From assembly GCA_937916025.1 (NCBI GenBank), contig CALGGX010000077.1:1-7183 (forward strand): DNA of 7,183 nt, written 5' to 3'. The translations under genes and the position numbers were made by a program. The notes under the pieces were generated by a model. That model was given only the letters and a program-made list of their open reading frames with translations, was not told the origin of the DNA and searched no databases. This document shows, one piece after another, positions 1 through 7,051 of the stretch. Every line of letters begins with the position of its first letter. Position 1 is the first letter of the stretch. Origin of the DNA: an uncultured Selenomonadales bacterium. Lineage in GTDB: Bacteria; Bacillota_C; Negativicutes; Selenomonadales; Selenomonadaceae.

Positions 1-168
1 GGCCTGACGCTTAGCGAGCTGCCCGACGAGGCGTTCGCCCTCCTTGGTGAAGGCCACGACGGACGGCGTGGTCCGCGCTCCTTCGTTGTTGGGGATGATG
101 GTGGTCTGGTCCCCCTCCTGCACCGCGATGCAGCTGTTCGTCGTTCCCAAATCAATGCCCAAATACAT
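1..168 (-). CDS. dnaK: Hsp70 chaperone DnaK, N-terminal fragment (gene continues past the left edge)
   Basis: ATP-dependent cytosolic chaperone that binds unfolded polypeptides, normally working with a DnaJ co-chaperone and a GrpE exchange factor. Only the first 56 codons are inside the window; reading is open to base 1. The start reads [16 protein letters not shown], the phosphate-1 loop of the Hsp70 ATPase domain (GIDLGTTNS), followed by [17 protein letters not shown] and [13 protein letters not shown], all hallmark Hsp70 positions. The ATG at 168-166 is preceded by GGGAGG (178-183) with 9 bases spacing. It lies 21 bases after the stop of the upstream 335-residue gene, so the two are probably co-transcribed. 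The N-terminus is slightly shorter than the common [14 protein letters not shown] form. Whether this is the main DnaK or a second Hsp70 paralogue cannot be told from 56 residues; the absence of a canonical grpE directly upstream leaves a paralogue possible. Confidence 0.95.
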   Translation of the reverse strand, partial: MYLGIDLGTTNSCIAVQEGDQTTIIPNNEGARTTPSVVAFTKEGERLVGQLAKRQA

Positions 169-177
169 TCGATCACG

Positions 178-183
178 CCTCCC
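178..183 (-). promoter_or_regulatory. Ribosome binding site of dnaK
   Basis: GGGAGG on the minus strand, 9 bases before the ATG at 168-166. It fixes the dnaK start and lies in the 21-base gap after the upstream stop codon, consistent with translation from a shared transcript. Confidence 0.8.
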
Positions 184-189
184 GTCGGA

Positions 190-1197
190 TCATTTTTTTT
201 CAACCGGCTTTTCCAAAACGATATTGCGCAGTTTCCAGCCCGGCGATTTGAATTTCGCGGCATTGCCGCCGTTTATCGGCGTAATGTCGAATTCTTCCAA
301 CGCCATGAAGAAATTCTCGAGGTAACTGCGAAGGTTCGCCTCGGTTTTTCCGTCGAGCATCAGCGCATAGAAATAATTGATGATTTGACTGTATCGATCG
401 TCGTTCAGCAATTGAAACAGCTCGCGAATGCCGCGATCGTATTGCGTTTGCGCGTATTCGATCTGCTCATCGCGCTGACGCTTGTATTCGTTCACGTCAT
501 TTTCCAATCGCCGAATTTTCTCTTCATACTGCTCAATTACTGTCGGATCGATTTTATTCGGCGCGGCTTTCGGCGAAGTCGGCTTTGCTCTGTTCGCCGC
601 TTTGAATTTTTCCGCCGCCTCCCGACGTTGTTTGAAATGCTTTGTTTGATCGTTAATCATCCGCGAGTTTGTCTTCAGCAAGCCGTTGAAGATCTCGCGG
701 ATTTTTGTTTTGAACGGACGGAGTCCGCGCCCGAGTGCATTGAAGTCTTTGATGTAAGGCACGTCGATTGTTTCAATGTCGTCGAGCACACTATCGAATG
801 CGCCGCTGTATTTTTGATTCAACTGCTCGCGAAACTCTTTCATGACAAACGGTTTTTCCTGCTCGACGCAATCAAGCAACGCGCAATCCATTTCCAAACT
901 TACCAACGCCTGCCACAATACGTCGCGGCGGCGAATGTCTTCATTTGTCTTGATGATGCGAATGTACATTCGATCGATGAAACAGCCGTACAGATTTTTC
1001 AAATGAAAAAACTCGTCGTCGGTCATTCGCCGTCCGATCTTCATTCGCCACGCGTCGAATATTGCCGACTTCGGATTTGCATCATTCAGATATGAAGTGT
1101 GCACGATGAGATAAATTTTCTCGTTGAGCTTTTCAAAACTGTCGCCGTTGTCAATCGCTTTGTAAAAATCCTTCGTCGTTTTGAAATGCAACTCCAT
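190..1197 (-). CDS. Unrecognised 335-residue coiled-coil protein upstream of dnaK; possible GrpE-like co-chaperone
   Basis: I do not recognise this protein with certainty. It is soluble-looking, with no signal peptide or membrane segment. Residues 1-198 are a mixed, mostly helical-looking region with no motif I know. Residues 199-218 form an Ala/Lys/Pro-rich linker. Residues about 219-262 are a charged, heptad-like coiled coil (IEQYEEKIRRLENDVNEYKR). Residues 288-332 include YLENFFMALEEFDITPI and then SPGWKLRNIVLEKP. The order, a long helix, a helical bundle ending in a phrase like 'LekfGvepI', then a short 'GYkLrgkVlrPa'-like strand, recalls the C-terminal half of GrpE, but the similarity is weak and the N-terminal half is foreign to GrpE. 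The ATG is set by GGAGGTGA at 1203-1210. It follows ileS by 97 bases and precedes dnaK by 21. The DnaK link is from position; the GrpE idea is inference. The gene itself is well supported; the role is not. Confidence 0.85.
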   Translation of the reverse strand: MELHFKTTKDFYKAIDNGDSFEKLNEKIYLIVHTSYLNDANPKSAIFDAWRMKIGRRMTDDEFFHLKNLYGCFIDRMYIRIIKTNEDIRRRDVLWQALVSLEMDCALLDCVEQEKPFVMKEFREQLNQKYSGAFDSVLDDIETIDVPYIKDFNALGRGLRPFKTKIREIFNGLLKTNSRMINDQTKHFKQRREAAEKFKAANRAKPTSPKAAPNKIDPTVIEQYEEKIRRLENDVNEYKRQRDEQIEYAQTQYDRGIRELFQLLNDDRYSQIINYFYALMLDGKTEANLRSYLENFFMALEEFDITPINGGNAAKFKSPGWKLRNIVLEKPVEKK

Positions 1198-1202
1198 TCA
1201 AT

Positions 1203-1210
1203 TCACCTCC
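1203..1210 (-). promoter_or_regulatory. Ribosome binding site of the 335-residue gene
   Basis: GGAGGTGA on the minus strand, a near-perfect match to the 16S rRNA anti-Shine-Dalgarno. The GGAGG core ends 8 bases before the ATG at 1197-1195 and supports that start. Confidence 0.85.
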
Positions 1211-1217
1211 AAAAGGC

Positions 1218-1299
1218 AATGCGTAATTCGTAATGCGTAATGCGCAATTGAAGAGTGTTGCGGTGTTCATTACGCATTACGCATTCTTAATTCTGCATT
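1218..1299. repeat. Imperfect palindrome of ATGCGTA-type heptamers between ileS and the 335-residue gene
   Basis: The left arm (1218-1252) contains four successive heptamers, ATGCGTA, ATTCGTA, ATGCGTA and ATGCGCA, starting at 1219. The right arm (1266-1299) holds two CATTACG units (1268-1281) and a degenerate CATTCTT. The arms are inverted copies: AATGCGTAATGCG (1232-1244) pairs perfectly with 1273-1285, and the rest pairs with a few mismatches. The loop is about 13 bases (1253-1265). The right arm overlaps the first base of the ileS stop codon (1301-1299). In the minus-strand transcript it would form a long A/U-rich-to-mixed hairpin just after ileS. No U-run follows (only TTTT inside CCTTTTGG), so it is not a typical terminator. 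Similar 'taatgcgtaatgcg' runs are known as dispersed intergenic repeats in various bacteria; membership of such a family here is inference. Confidence 0.8.
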
Positions 1300-4200
1300 T
1301 ACCGGTTTCTGGTTACTCCGAGCAGAACTTCTTCGCCGTTGATGTTCCACGTCTTCATGCCGTCGATCGGATCGAAAACGATCGAGTCCGCCAATGTCAC
1401 GCGATTGATCTCGCGATCGTTTCGACGCATGATCTCCGCGAGCTTTTCATTGCCGTCGACGAAGATTTTGATCCGATCCGTCACCTCGAAATTGCTGTCG
1501 CGGCGCATCGTTTGCAGTTTGCTGATGATCTCGCGCACGAAGCCTTCTTCGATCAATTCCGGCGTCAAAGTCGTCGACAATGCGATCGTCACTTCGCCCG
1601 CGCGTTGGCAATTGAAGCCTTCCGCCTGCGTCATAGTGATCTCGACATCTTCAGCCGTCAACGCGAACTCGCCGCCCGACAATTGCAATTTAAATTCGCC
1701 CGTCCGATCGAGGCTCGCCTTTGCCGAAGCCGCATCGATTTTTTCAAGCGCGGACTTCACGTCTTTCATGAGTTTACCGGCTTTTTTGCCGAGCACTCTG
1801 AAATTCGGTTTGATCTCGAAGCGAATGAACTCGTCCATCTCCGCGCGGAACTCGACATGTTTGACGTTGAGCTCGTCTTCGATGATCTCGATGAAATACT
1901 CGTCCAATGTCGTCGGAGCTTTGACATACATCGCCGAGATCGGTTGCCGATTTTTGATGTTGGTTTCATTGCGCGCGGCGCGTCCGAGCTGAACGATGTC
2001 GAGCACGAGTTGCATCGTCTCTTCGAGCTTCGGATCGATCATCGTCTCGTCCGACTTCGGATAATCGCAAAGATGTACGCTGATCGGCGCGTTCGGATCG
2101 ATTCCCGCGACCAAATTTTGATACATACTCTCGGTGATGAACGGCACCATCGGCGCGGCGAGTTTCGCAACCGTTACGAGCGCGGTGTAGAGTGTCAAAT
2201 ACGCATTGATTTTATCCTGCTCCATGCCCTTTGCCCAAAAACGCGCGCGCGAGCGTCTGACATACCAATTGGAAAGTTGCTCGACAAATTCCTGCAATGC
2301 CTTCGCCGGTTCGGTGACTTTGTAATTCGACAGCTGTTCGTCGACGAGTTTCACGGTCGTGTTCAGCCGTGACAGCACCCAACGATCCATCACGCCGAGT
2401 TTCGCGTAATCGAGTTGATATTTTTTCGGATCGAATTGATCGATATTCGCGTAGAGAACGAAAAACGCGTACGTGTTCCAGAGCGTGCCCATGAATTTGC
2501 GCTGCCCTTCCTTGACGGACTCGTCATTCCAGCGATTGGGAAGCCACGGCGCGGAGTTCTCGTAGAAGTACCAGCGCACGGCGTCCGCACCATGCTTGCG
2601 AAGTGCCGCCATGGGATCGACCGCGTTGCCTTTCGACTTCGACATCTTCTGCCCGTCTTTATCCTGAACATGCCCGAGCACGATGACATTTTTGTAAGAC
2701 GAATTGTTGAACAGCAGAGTCGAGATCGCAATCAGCGAATAGAACCAGCCGCGCGTTTGATCGACCGCCTCCGAGATGAAGTCGGCAGGAAATCTCTCGT
2801 CGAAGACAGCTTTGTTCTCGAACGGGTAATGCCATTGCGCGAAAGGCATTGCGCCACTGTCAAACCAGCAATCGATCACTTCCGGTACGCGATGCATTTC
2901 ATGTCCGCACTCGGGGCAATCGATCACGACGCGATCGACGTACGGACGATGCAATTCGAGCTCACCATGCGTTTGATTCGGATCGCCGTCGTTTGTCGAT
3001 TGAAATTCAGCATTGACTTCGGCGTAATTCTTTGACTCCGCGCGGAGCTCTTCAATCGAGCCGATCGCGTGCTGATGCCCGCAATCGCACTCCCAGATGT
3101 TGAGCGGCGTTCCCCAGTACCGGTTCCGGCTGATGCCCCAGTCCTGCACGTGCTCGAGCCAATCGCCGAACCTGCCCTTGCCGATCGTCGGCGGAATCCA
3201 ATTTACGGTGTCGTTGTTTGCAAGCAACTCGTCTCGAACGGCAGTCATTTTGATAAACCACGACTCGCGCGCGTAATAGATCAGCGGCGTATCGCAACGC
3301 CAGCAATGCGGATAGCTGTGCTCGAATTTCGGAGCTTTCAACAATTTGCCGGACTTTTTGAGATCGTCGAGGATCATCGGATCGGCATCTTTGACGAACA
3401 CGCCCGCCCATTTCGTTTCGGAAGTCATTTGCCCTTTGGCGTCGACGAATTGAACGAACGGCATATCGTATTTTCTGCAGACGCGATTGTCGTCTTCGCC
3501 GAAGGCGGGCGCGGTATGCACAATTCCCGTGCCGTCCTCGGTCGTCACGTAATCATCGCATTGAATGAAGAACGCCTTCTTGCCGCTCTTTTCGACGATC
3601 GGAATTGCGAACGGATACAGAGGCTCATACTCTCGATATTCGAGTTCTTTGCCCTTGACGGTCGAGAGAATTTCATGCTCGACGCCGTCAAACACTTTGT
3701 CGACGAGCGCGGCGGCGAGAATGTAAATCGTGCCGTCGACTTTGACGCGCGCGTACTCGACTTCGGCATTGACGCAAAGTCCGATATTGGAAGGCAGAGT
3801 CCACGGCGTTGTCGTCCACGCGAGGAAATACGCATCCTCGTCTTTGACTTTGAATTTCGCAATCGCGCTGCGCTCTTTGATGTCTTTGTAGCCCTGCGCG
3901 ACTTCATGGCTGGAGAGAGGCGTTCCGCAACGCGGGCAGTACGGAACGACTTTATGCCCCTTGTAAAGCAATCCGCGCTCGAAGATTTTCTTCAACGCCC
4001 ACCACTCGGACTCGATGTAATCATTTGTGTAAGTGATGTAGGGATGATCCATGTCCGCCCAATATCCGACGACGCCGCTGAACTCTTCCCACATGCCTTT
4101 GTATTTCCAAACGGATTGGCGACATTTTTTGATGAAGGGCTCGATGCCGTACTGCTCGATCTGTTCCTTGCCGTTGATGCCGATTGCCTTTTCGACTTCG

Positions 4201-4481
4201 AGTTCGACGGGCAAGCCGTGCGTATCCCAGCCGGCTTTGCGAAGGACTTTGCGCCCCTTCATCGACCAATAGCGCGGGAACATGTCTTTGATGACGCGCG
4301 TCAGGACATGTCCGATATGCGGTTGCCCGTTCGCGGTCGGCGGACCGTCATAGAAAGTGTAATCGGGGCAGCCTTCGCGTTGATCGATTGCCTTCTGCTG
4401 AATGTTGTTGTCGTTCCAAAAATTCTCGACTTCCTTCTCGCGAGAAGCGAAATCGAGATTGGTGTCGACCTTCTTGTACAA
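1299..4481 (-). CDS. ileS: Isoleucyl-tRNA synthetase, type 2 (Thermus-like)
   Basis: Charges tRNA-Ile with isoleucine in the cytosol and hydrolyses mischarged Val-tRNA. The product is 1060 residues, a usual length for long-form IleRS. Landmarks: HIGH at residues 55-58 inside PPTANGQPHIGHVL; GWDTHGLPVELEVEK; VVPYCPRCGTPLSSHE; the editing domain with AWTTTPWTLP at 221-230 and later GTGIVHTAPAFGEDD; SYPHCWRCDTPLIYY; CWFDSGAMPFAQ; DQTRGWFYS; KMSKS at 612-616 (KMSKSKGN); and an anticodon-binding region with LSNWYVRRSRARFW. Many stretches match Thermus IleRS as I remember it, which points to the type 2 class, often associated with mupirocin insensitivity. The start is TTG at 4481-4479, preceded by AGAGGTGATC. 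The frame stays open up to 4832, but that extension is low-complexity, unlike the family and runs antisense to the divergent gene's start. First gene of an apparent unit with the 335-residue gene and dnaK. Confidence 0.97.
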   Translation of the reverse strand: MYKKVDTNLDFASREKEVENFWNDNNIQQKAIDQREGCPDYTFYDGPPTANGQPHIGHVLTRVIKDMFPRYWSMKGRKVLRKAGWDTHGLPVELEVEKAIGINGKEQIEQYGIEPFIKKCRQSVWKYKGMWEEFSGVVGYWADMDHPYITYTNDYIESEWWALKKIFERGLLYKGHKVVPYCPRCGTPLSSHEVAQGYKDIKERSAIAKFKVKDEDAYFLAWTTTPWTLPSNIGLCVNAEVEYARVKVDGTIYILAAALVDKVFDGVEHEILSTVKGKELEYREYEPLYPFAIPIVEKSGKKAFFIQCDDYVTTEDGTGIVHTAPAFGEDDNRVCRKYDMPFVQFVDAKGQMTSETKWAGVFVKDADPMILDDLKKSGKLLKAPKFEHSYPHCWRCDTPLIYYARESWFIKMTAVRDELLANNDTVNWIPPTIGKGRFGDWLEHVQDWGISRNRYWGTPLNIWECDCGHQHAIGSIEELRAESKNYAEVNAEFQSTNDGDPNQTHGELELHRPYVDRVVIDCPECGHEMHRVPEVIDCWFDSGAMPFAQWHYPFENKAVFDERFPADFISEAVDQTRGWFYSLIAISTLLFNNSSYKNVIVLGHVQDKDGQKMSKSKGNAVDPMAALRKHGADAVRWYFYENSAPWLPNRWNDESVKEGQRKFMGTLWNTYAFFVLYANIDQFDPKKYQLDYAKLGVMDRWVLSRLNTTVKLVDEQLSNYKVTEPAKALQEFVEQLSNWYVRRSRARFWAKGMEQDKINAYLTLYTALVTVAKLAAPMVPFITESMYQNLVAGIDPNAPISVHLCDYPKSDETMIDPKLEETMQLVLDIVQLGRAARNETNIKNRQPISAMYVKAPTTLDEYFIEIIEDELNVKHVEFRAEMDEFIRFEIKPNFRVLGKKAGKLMKDVKSALEKIDAASAKASLDRTGEFKLQLSGGEFALTAEDVEITMTQAEGFNCQRAGEVTIALSTTLTPELIEEGFVREIISKLQTMRRDSNFEVTDRIKIFVDGNEKLAEIMRRNDREINRVTLADSIVFDPIDGMKTWNINGEEVLLGVTRNR

Positions 4482-4485
4482 AATG

Positions 4486-4494
4486 ATCACCTCT
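4486..4494 (-). promoter_or_regulatory. Ribosome binding site selecting the TTG start of ileS
   Basis: GAGGTGAT on the minus strand matches the 16S tail very well. The GGTG core ends 6 bases before TTG at 4481-4479. No ATG or GTG with a comparable site exists nearby in this frame, and the conserved IleRS N-terminus (LDFASREKEVENFW) begins just after, so the TTG start is preferred. Confidence 0.8.
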
Positions 4495-4513
4495 GAAAAA
4501 AAATGACAGCCAT

Positions 4514-4542
4514 AGTTTAGCACAGTCGACAAAACAGCGCAA
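4514..4542 (-). promoter_or_regulatory. Candidate ileS promoter
   Basis: Minus-strand TTGCGC (4542-4537), a 17-base spacer, then TAAACT (4519-4514) with an upstream TG that makes an extended -10 (TGCTAAACT). The predicted transcript start near 4507 gives a leader of only about 25 bases before the TTG codon, with a run of eight T bases (4503-4496). The -35 is weak (only TTG matches); the extended -10 may compensate. This is prediction only. Confidence 0.5.
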
Positions 4543-4566
4543 TGCTCGAAGCCAATCGAGAGGATA

Positions 4567-4595
4567 TTGCTTTTGAGTGTAGAGTTTGATATATT
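4567..4595 (+). promoter_or_regulatory. Candidate promoter of the TadG-like gene
   Basis: TTGCTT (4567-4572), 17-base spacer, TATATT (4590-4595). It lies back to back with the ileS promoter, whose -35 is 24 bases away, so a protein binding between them could affect both. Transcription would start near 4602, giving a leader of about 20 bases. A second, weaker pair (TTGAGT at 4573 with GTAAAT at 4596, also 17 bases apart) overlaps it. Confidence 0.55.
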
Positions 4596-4607
4596 GTAAA
4601 TGCAGAT

Positions 4608-4614
4608 GGGAGGG
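4608..4614 (+). promoter_or_regulatory. Ribosome binding site of the TadG-like gene
   Basis: GGGAGGG ends 8 bases before the ATG at 4623 and supports that start. A nearer GAGG at 4617-4620 is only 2 bases from the ATG, too close to be the main site. Confidence 0.75.
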
Positions 4615-4622
4615 ATGAGGAC

Positions 4623-7034
4623 ATGCTTAAGAAGTATTTCAAGCGTTGGGGCAGCAGAGGTCAAGTGTTGGTTCTTTACGCGCTTCTTCTGCCGATATTG
4701 TTTTTGTTTTTGGGAGTGGCATTTGACTTCGGCTGGTTGTACTTCAATCAGTCGAAATTGCAGAATGCGGCGGACGCGGCGGTAGTCGCCGGAGCGTACA
4801 AAATCAAAGACGACAATCCGAAACTTGCTCACTACACGTCAGTCGATTTAATCAGCGATATAGACGAAAGTTTTTTGGACTTCCGGAGACCGCAACAGAC
4901 GGCGACGGTTGAAAGAATCAGAAAGAATGATACGGATTACTATGTCAGCTATCTCGATGCAAAAAAATATGTTGACGTTAATATTCAGGGTACGTCATCC
5001 GTAAAGTTGGATACGCCGACAGCCAGTTTGATCGAGGACTCGAAGGTTCCCACCAAAACCATGTATTACTCCGTGCTGTTATCGGGGAAGGTCGATCATC
5101 TTTTCAATTTCGCGCAAGAAAAATTCGGCTCCATGTCGATCAAAGCATATTCGGTTGCCCGCCTGACCGAGATACTGAATGAAGACGCTTTAATGCCTTC
5201 GTTGCTGTTGCTTAAAGACGGCAAGAAAGATGCATCCGGCAAATACATTGTGTCTCCCGTAGTCATTTACGATTGGCAACGCTCGGGGCAAACCTATTCC
5301 AATCCTCGAACGGTGCGTACCACCAACGGTTCGGACAATGCAAGCAGACAAATCGAGTATACCGTCGGCAACACATATCGGACGGAAAATATTATTCTCG
5401 ACGGCAACACCGGTAAAAATGCGGGCAATGCGGACATGACGAATACCGGCGACAGCTATTGGCGGACATACGCGGCAATGTACAATCCGACCAATAATCA
5501 ATACTATATGGATGACATGTTCATAGACTTCCGCGCGGATATCAATTATAACAGCAAGGCTTCCGTCGGCCCCATCTTTACTGAAGATTGGGATATAACG
5601 ATGCCGGCTCCAAGCGAAGGCACTTTGACATACGACAATATGACCAATGATGTCAAAAAAGTTGCCGATTTGCGGATCATCTCGACGATCAATTTTAATA
5701 AGCCGTACGAAGTTCGCAAAACTGTCGACGACGACGGCAACAAGATTAAAGACAGTCGCGGCAACGATATTCTGCCGAGCGATCCTCTCTACATTCGCAT
5801 TGAGAGCGAGCCGATTTACAACGACGGCATTACCAACGGTCACAGCTCCGTCCGACAGATCGTCATCAATGTCAACAGCGACAACACCTTGAAAGACTCC
5901 GAAACCGAAAAATATTTGTATCGCCCGATGGTGATTTTTTATGACGGTCCCGAAAAACTGCCCGAATCGACATCACATGTTCGAGACTCTTTACCGGTGA
6001 TCATCAATCTCAATGCCGACTTCCGAGGGATCATCGTCACCATGAACAGTTCCGTCGTGATCAACGGCAACGGGCATAAATTTTACGGCTTCGTGATCGC
6101 AAAGGATTTCATTCATACAAAGACCGATGCCGATTTCAGCGATTGCTTGACATACACGAAGGACGGCACGGATTACTTGGTTCGCAAAGACGAGCTCAAA
6201 ACTCAAGCCGAGGTTATCGAGCAATTGAAGGCGGAGGCAGATACAACAAAATTCTACTACATCAATCAAGCCGACGGGCAGTTGTATTCGATCACCAAGA
6301 ACAGCAACGTCAAAGATGCCGACGATTACAACACGACCGATTACATCAGACCGAAATATAAATTCGACGGCAAGACAGCCGCCGGCAACAGCGGTGCGCC
6401 CATGTATGTTCTTAATGGTGCCGAATATAAAACGGTAAGTACCTCGGGGTGGTATGAATACACGACGAGAGACGAGCCTGAAAAAGCCAAGTATTGCCTT
6501 GACGGTTTGGATAACAAACTGTTGCTTTCATACGTATCAGATAAATACGGCGGTTGGGAACTCATTGAAGATATAACCGGAAAGCAATGGCTCGTTAAGA
6601 GACCCGACAACCTGAAGAAACTGTACCCGAGCGTTAACGTCGACGGCGAAACAAAATATATCGGCGATAAGTATTATGCCAAGTATGAAACGAACAGCAG
6701 CAGTATTAATCACAACTCGGTGTATCTTGATCAGAACGGCGAAGTTCAATATGAAGAAGAGCCGATCGCGCCGTCGAAGAATAACTCGATGAACTTTATT
6801 TCCGGACGCATGAATGATGCGGACAAAACAATTTTCAACTATGCGAGCGACTTCAATCTCGGCTCGGCTCATTACGATCGATTTTCCAATCCGAAAGATT
6901 ACTTGAATGTGCCGAATGCCCTCGGCGTGGTACCGGCGCGCGGCGTCTATTACTACTTGGATAATCACAGTGACGATATTGATTGCAACGGCGATGTATT
7001 TTTCACTGTCGAACGTGCCGGATGGATTACTTGA
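4623..7034 (+). CDS. Large TadG-like (Flp pilus assembly family) membrane-anchored surface protein, 803 residues
   Basis: Residues 1-12 are basic (MLKKYFKRWGSR). A hydrophobic segment follows at about 15-34, beginning GQVLVLYALLLPILFLFLG, then AFDFGWLYFNQSKLQNAADAAVVAGA at 33-58. This is the N-terminal Tad domain seen in TadG/TadE-like proteins ('GQ...P...GvavDlg.ly..rs.LQnAaDaAaLAgA'). The rest should lie outside the membrane. Residues 440-496 contain YRPMVIFYDGPE-like text and then VIINLNADFRGIIV with NSSVVINGNGHKFYGFVIAK, a beta-rich pattern resembling the domain found in PilX/TadG-type proteins of Gram-negative-type pilus loci. Residues 505-803 are Asn/Asp/Lys/Tyr-rich with several Y-x-G-x-Y hairpin-like phrases. 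I see no von Willebrand A motif (DxSGSM), LPXTG or second membrane helix. There are three cysteines (508, 625, 788). It is much longer than ordinary TadG, which is typically about 400-550 residues. Its own promoter faces away from ileS and a fliB-like gene follows by 17 bases. Its exact role, as pilus component or surface adhesin, is unknown. Confidence 0.85.
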   Translation: MLKKYFKRWGSRGQVLVLYALLLPILFLFLGVAFDFGWLYFNQSKLQNAADAAVVAGAYKIKDDNPKLAHYTSVDLISDIDESFLDFRRPQQTATVERIRKNDTDYYVSYLDAKKYVDVNIQGTSSVKLDTPTASLIEDSKVPTKTMYYSVLLSGKVDHLFNFAQEKFGSMSIKAYSVARLTEILNEDALMPSLLLLKDGKKDASGKYIVSPVVIYDWQRSGQTYSNPRTVRTTNGSDNASRQIEYTVGNTYRTENIILDGNTGKNAGNADMTNTGDSYWRTYAAMYNPTNNQYYMDDMFIDFRADINYNSKASVGPIFTEDWDITMPAPSEGTLTYDNMTNDVKKVADLRIISTINFNKPYEVRKTVDDDGNKIKDSRGNDILPSDPLYIRIESEPIYNDGITNGHSSVRQIVINVNSDNTLKDSETEKYLYRPMVIFYDGPEKLPESTSHVRDSLPVIINLNADFRGIIVTMNSSVVINGNGHKFYGFVIAKDFIHTKTDADFSDCLTYTKDGTDYLVRKDELKTQAEVIEQLKAEADTTKFYYINQADGQLYSITKNSNVKDADDYNTTDYIRPKYKFDGKTAAGNSGAPMYVLNGAEYKTVSTSGWYEYTTRDEPEKAKYCLDGLDNKLLLSYVSDKYGGWELIEDITGKQWLVKRPDNLKKLYPSVNVDGETKYIGDKYYAKYETNSSSINHNSVYLDQNGEVQYEEEPIAPSKNNSMNFISGRMNDADKTIFNYASDFNLGSAHYDRFSNPKDYLNVPNALGVVPARGVYYYLDNHSDDIDCNGDVFFTVERAGWIT

Positions 7035-7038
7035 CGGC

Positions 7039-7043
7039 GGAGG
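7039..7043 (+). promoter_or_regulatory. Ribosome binding site of the fliB-like gene
   Basis: GGAGG, 8 bases before the ATG at 7052-7054. It begins 5 bases after the stop codon of the TadG-like gene and favours this ATG over the in-frame TTG at 7031, which has no site. Confidence 0.8.
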
Positions 7044-7051
7044 ACGAGTGC

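Noticed and set aside
385..1095. Plus-strand open frame opposite the 335-residue gene
   Set aside because: The minus-strand frame has a strong ribosome binding site, a sensible coiled-coil protein and tight spacing to dnaK; this one has none of these. The hydrophobic look comes from reverse reading of a charged protein.
1218..1252. CRISPR array or tandem-repeat locus suggested by the repeated heptamers
   Set aside because: Units are only 7 bases, contiguous without spacers, and the second arm is inverted, which fits a palindromic repeat rather than a CRISPR.
1218..1299. Rho-independent terminator after ileS
   Set aside because: The hairpin is long, but in the minus-strand direction it is followed by CCTTTTGGAGG, not a U-run, and it runs straight into the ribosome binding site of the next gene.
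1233..2372. Long plus-strand open frame (379 codons) opposite the 3' part of ileS
   Set aside because: It is fully antisense to a well-conserved gene, has an Arg/Asp/Phe-heavy composition typical of reverse-frame reading of this codon usage, and has no good ribosome binding site.
3069..4496. Long plus-strand open frame (475 codons) opposite the 5' part of ileS
   Set aside because: It is antisense to the catalytic and editing domains of IleRS; no recognisable motif; composition is that of a shadow frame.
4482..4832. Upstream extension of the ileS reading frame to an ATG at 4832, adding 117 residues
   Set aside because: The added sequence has no similarity to IleRS N-termini, runs antisense over the start of the Tad-like gene, and ignores the strong ribosome binding site just before the TTG at 4481.
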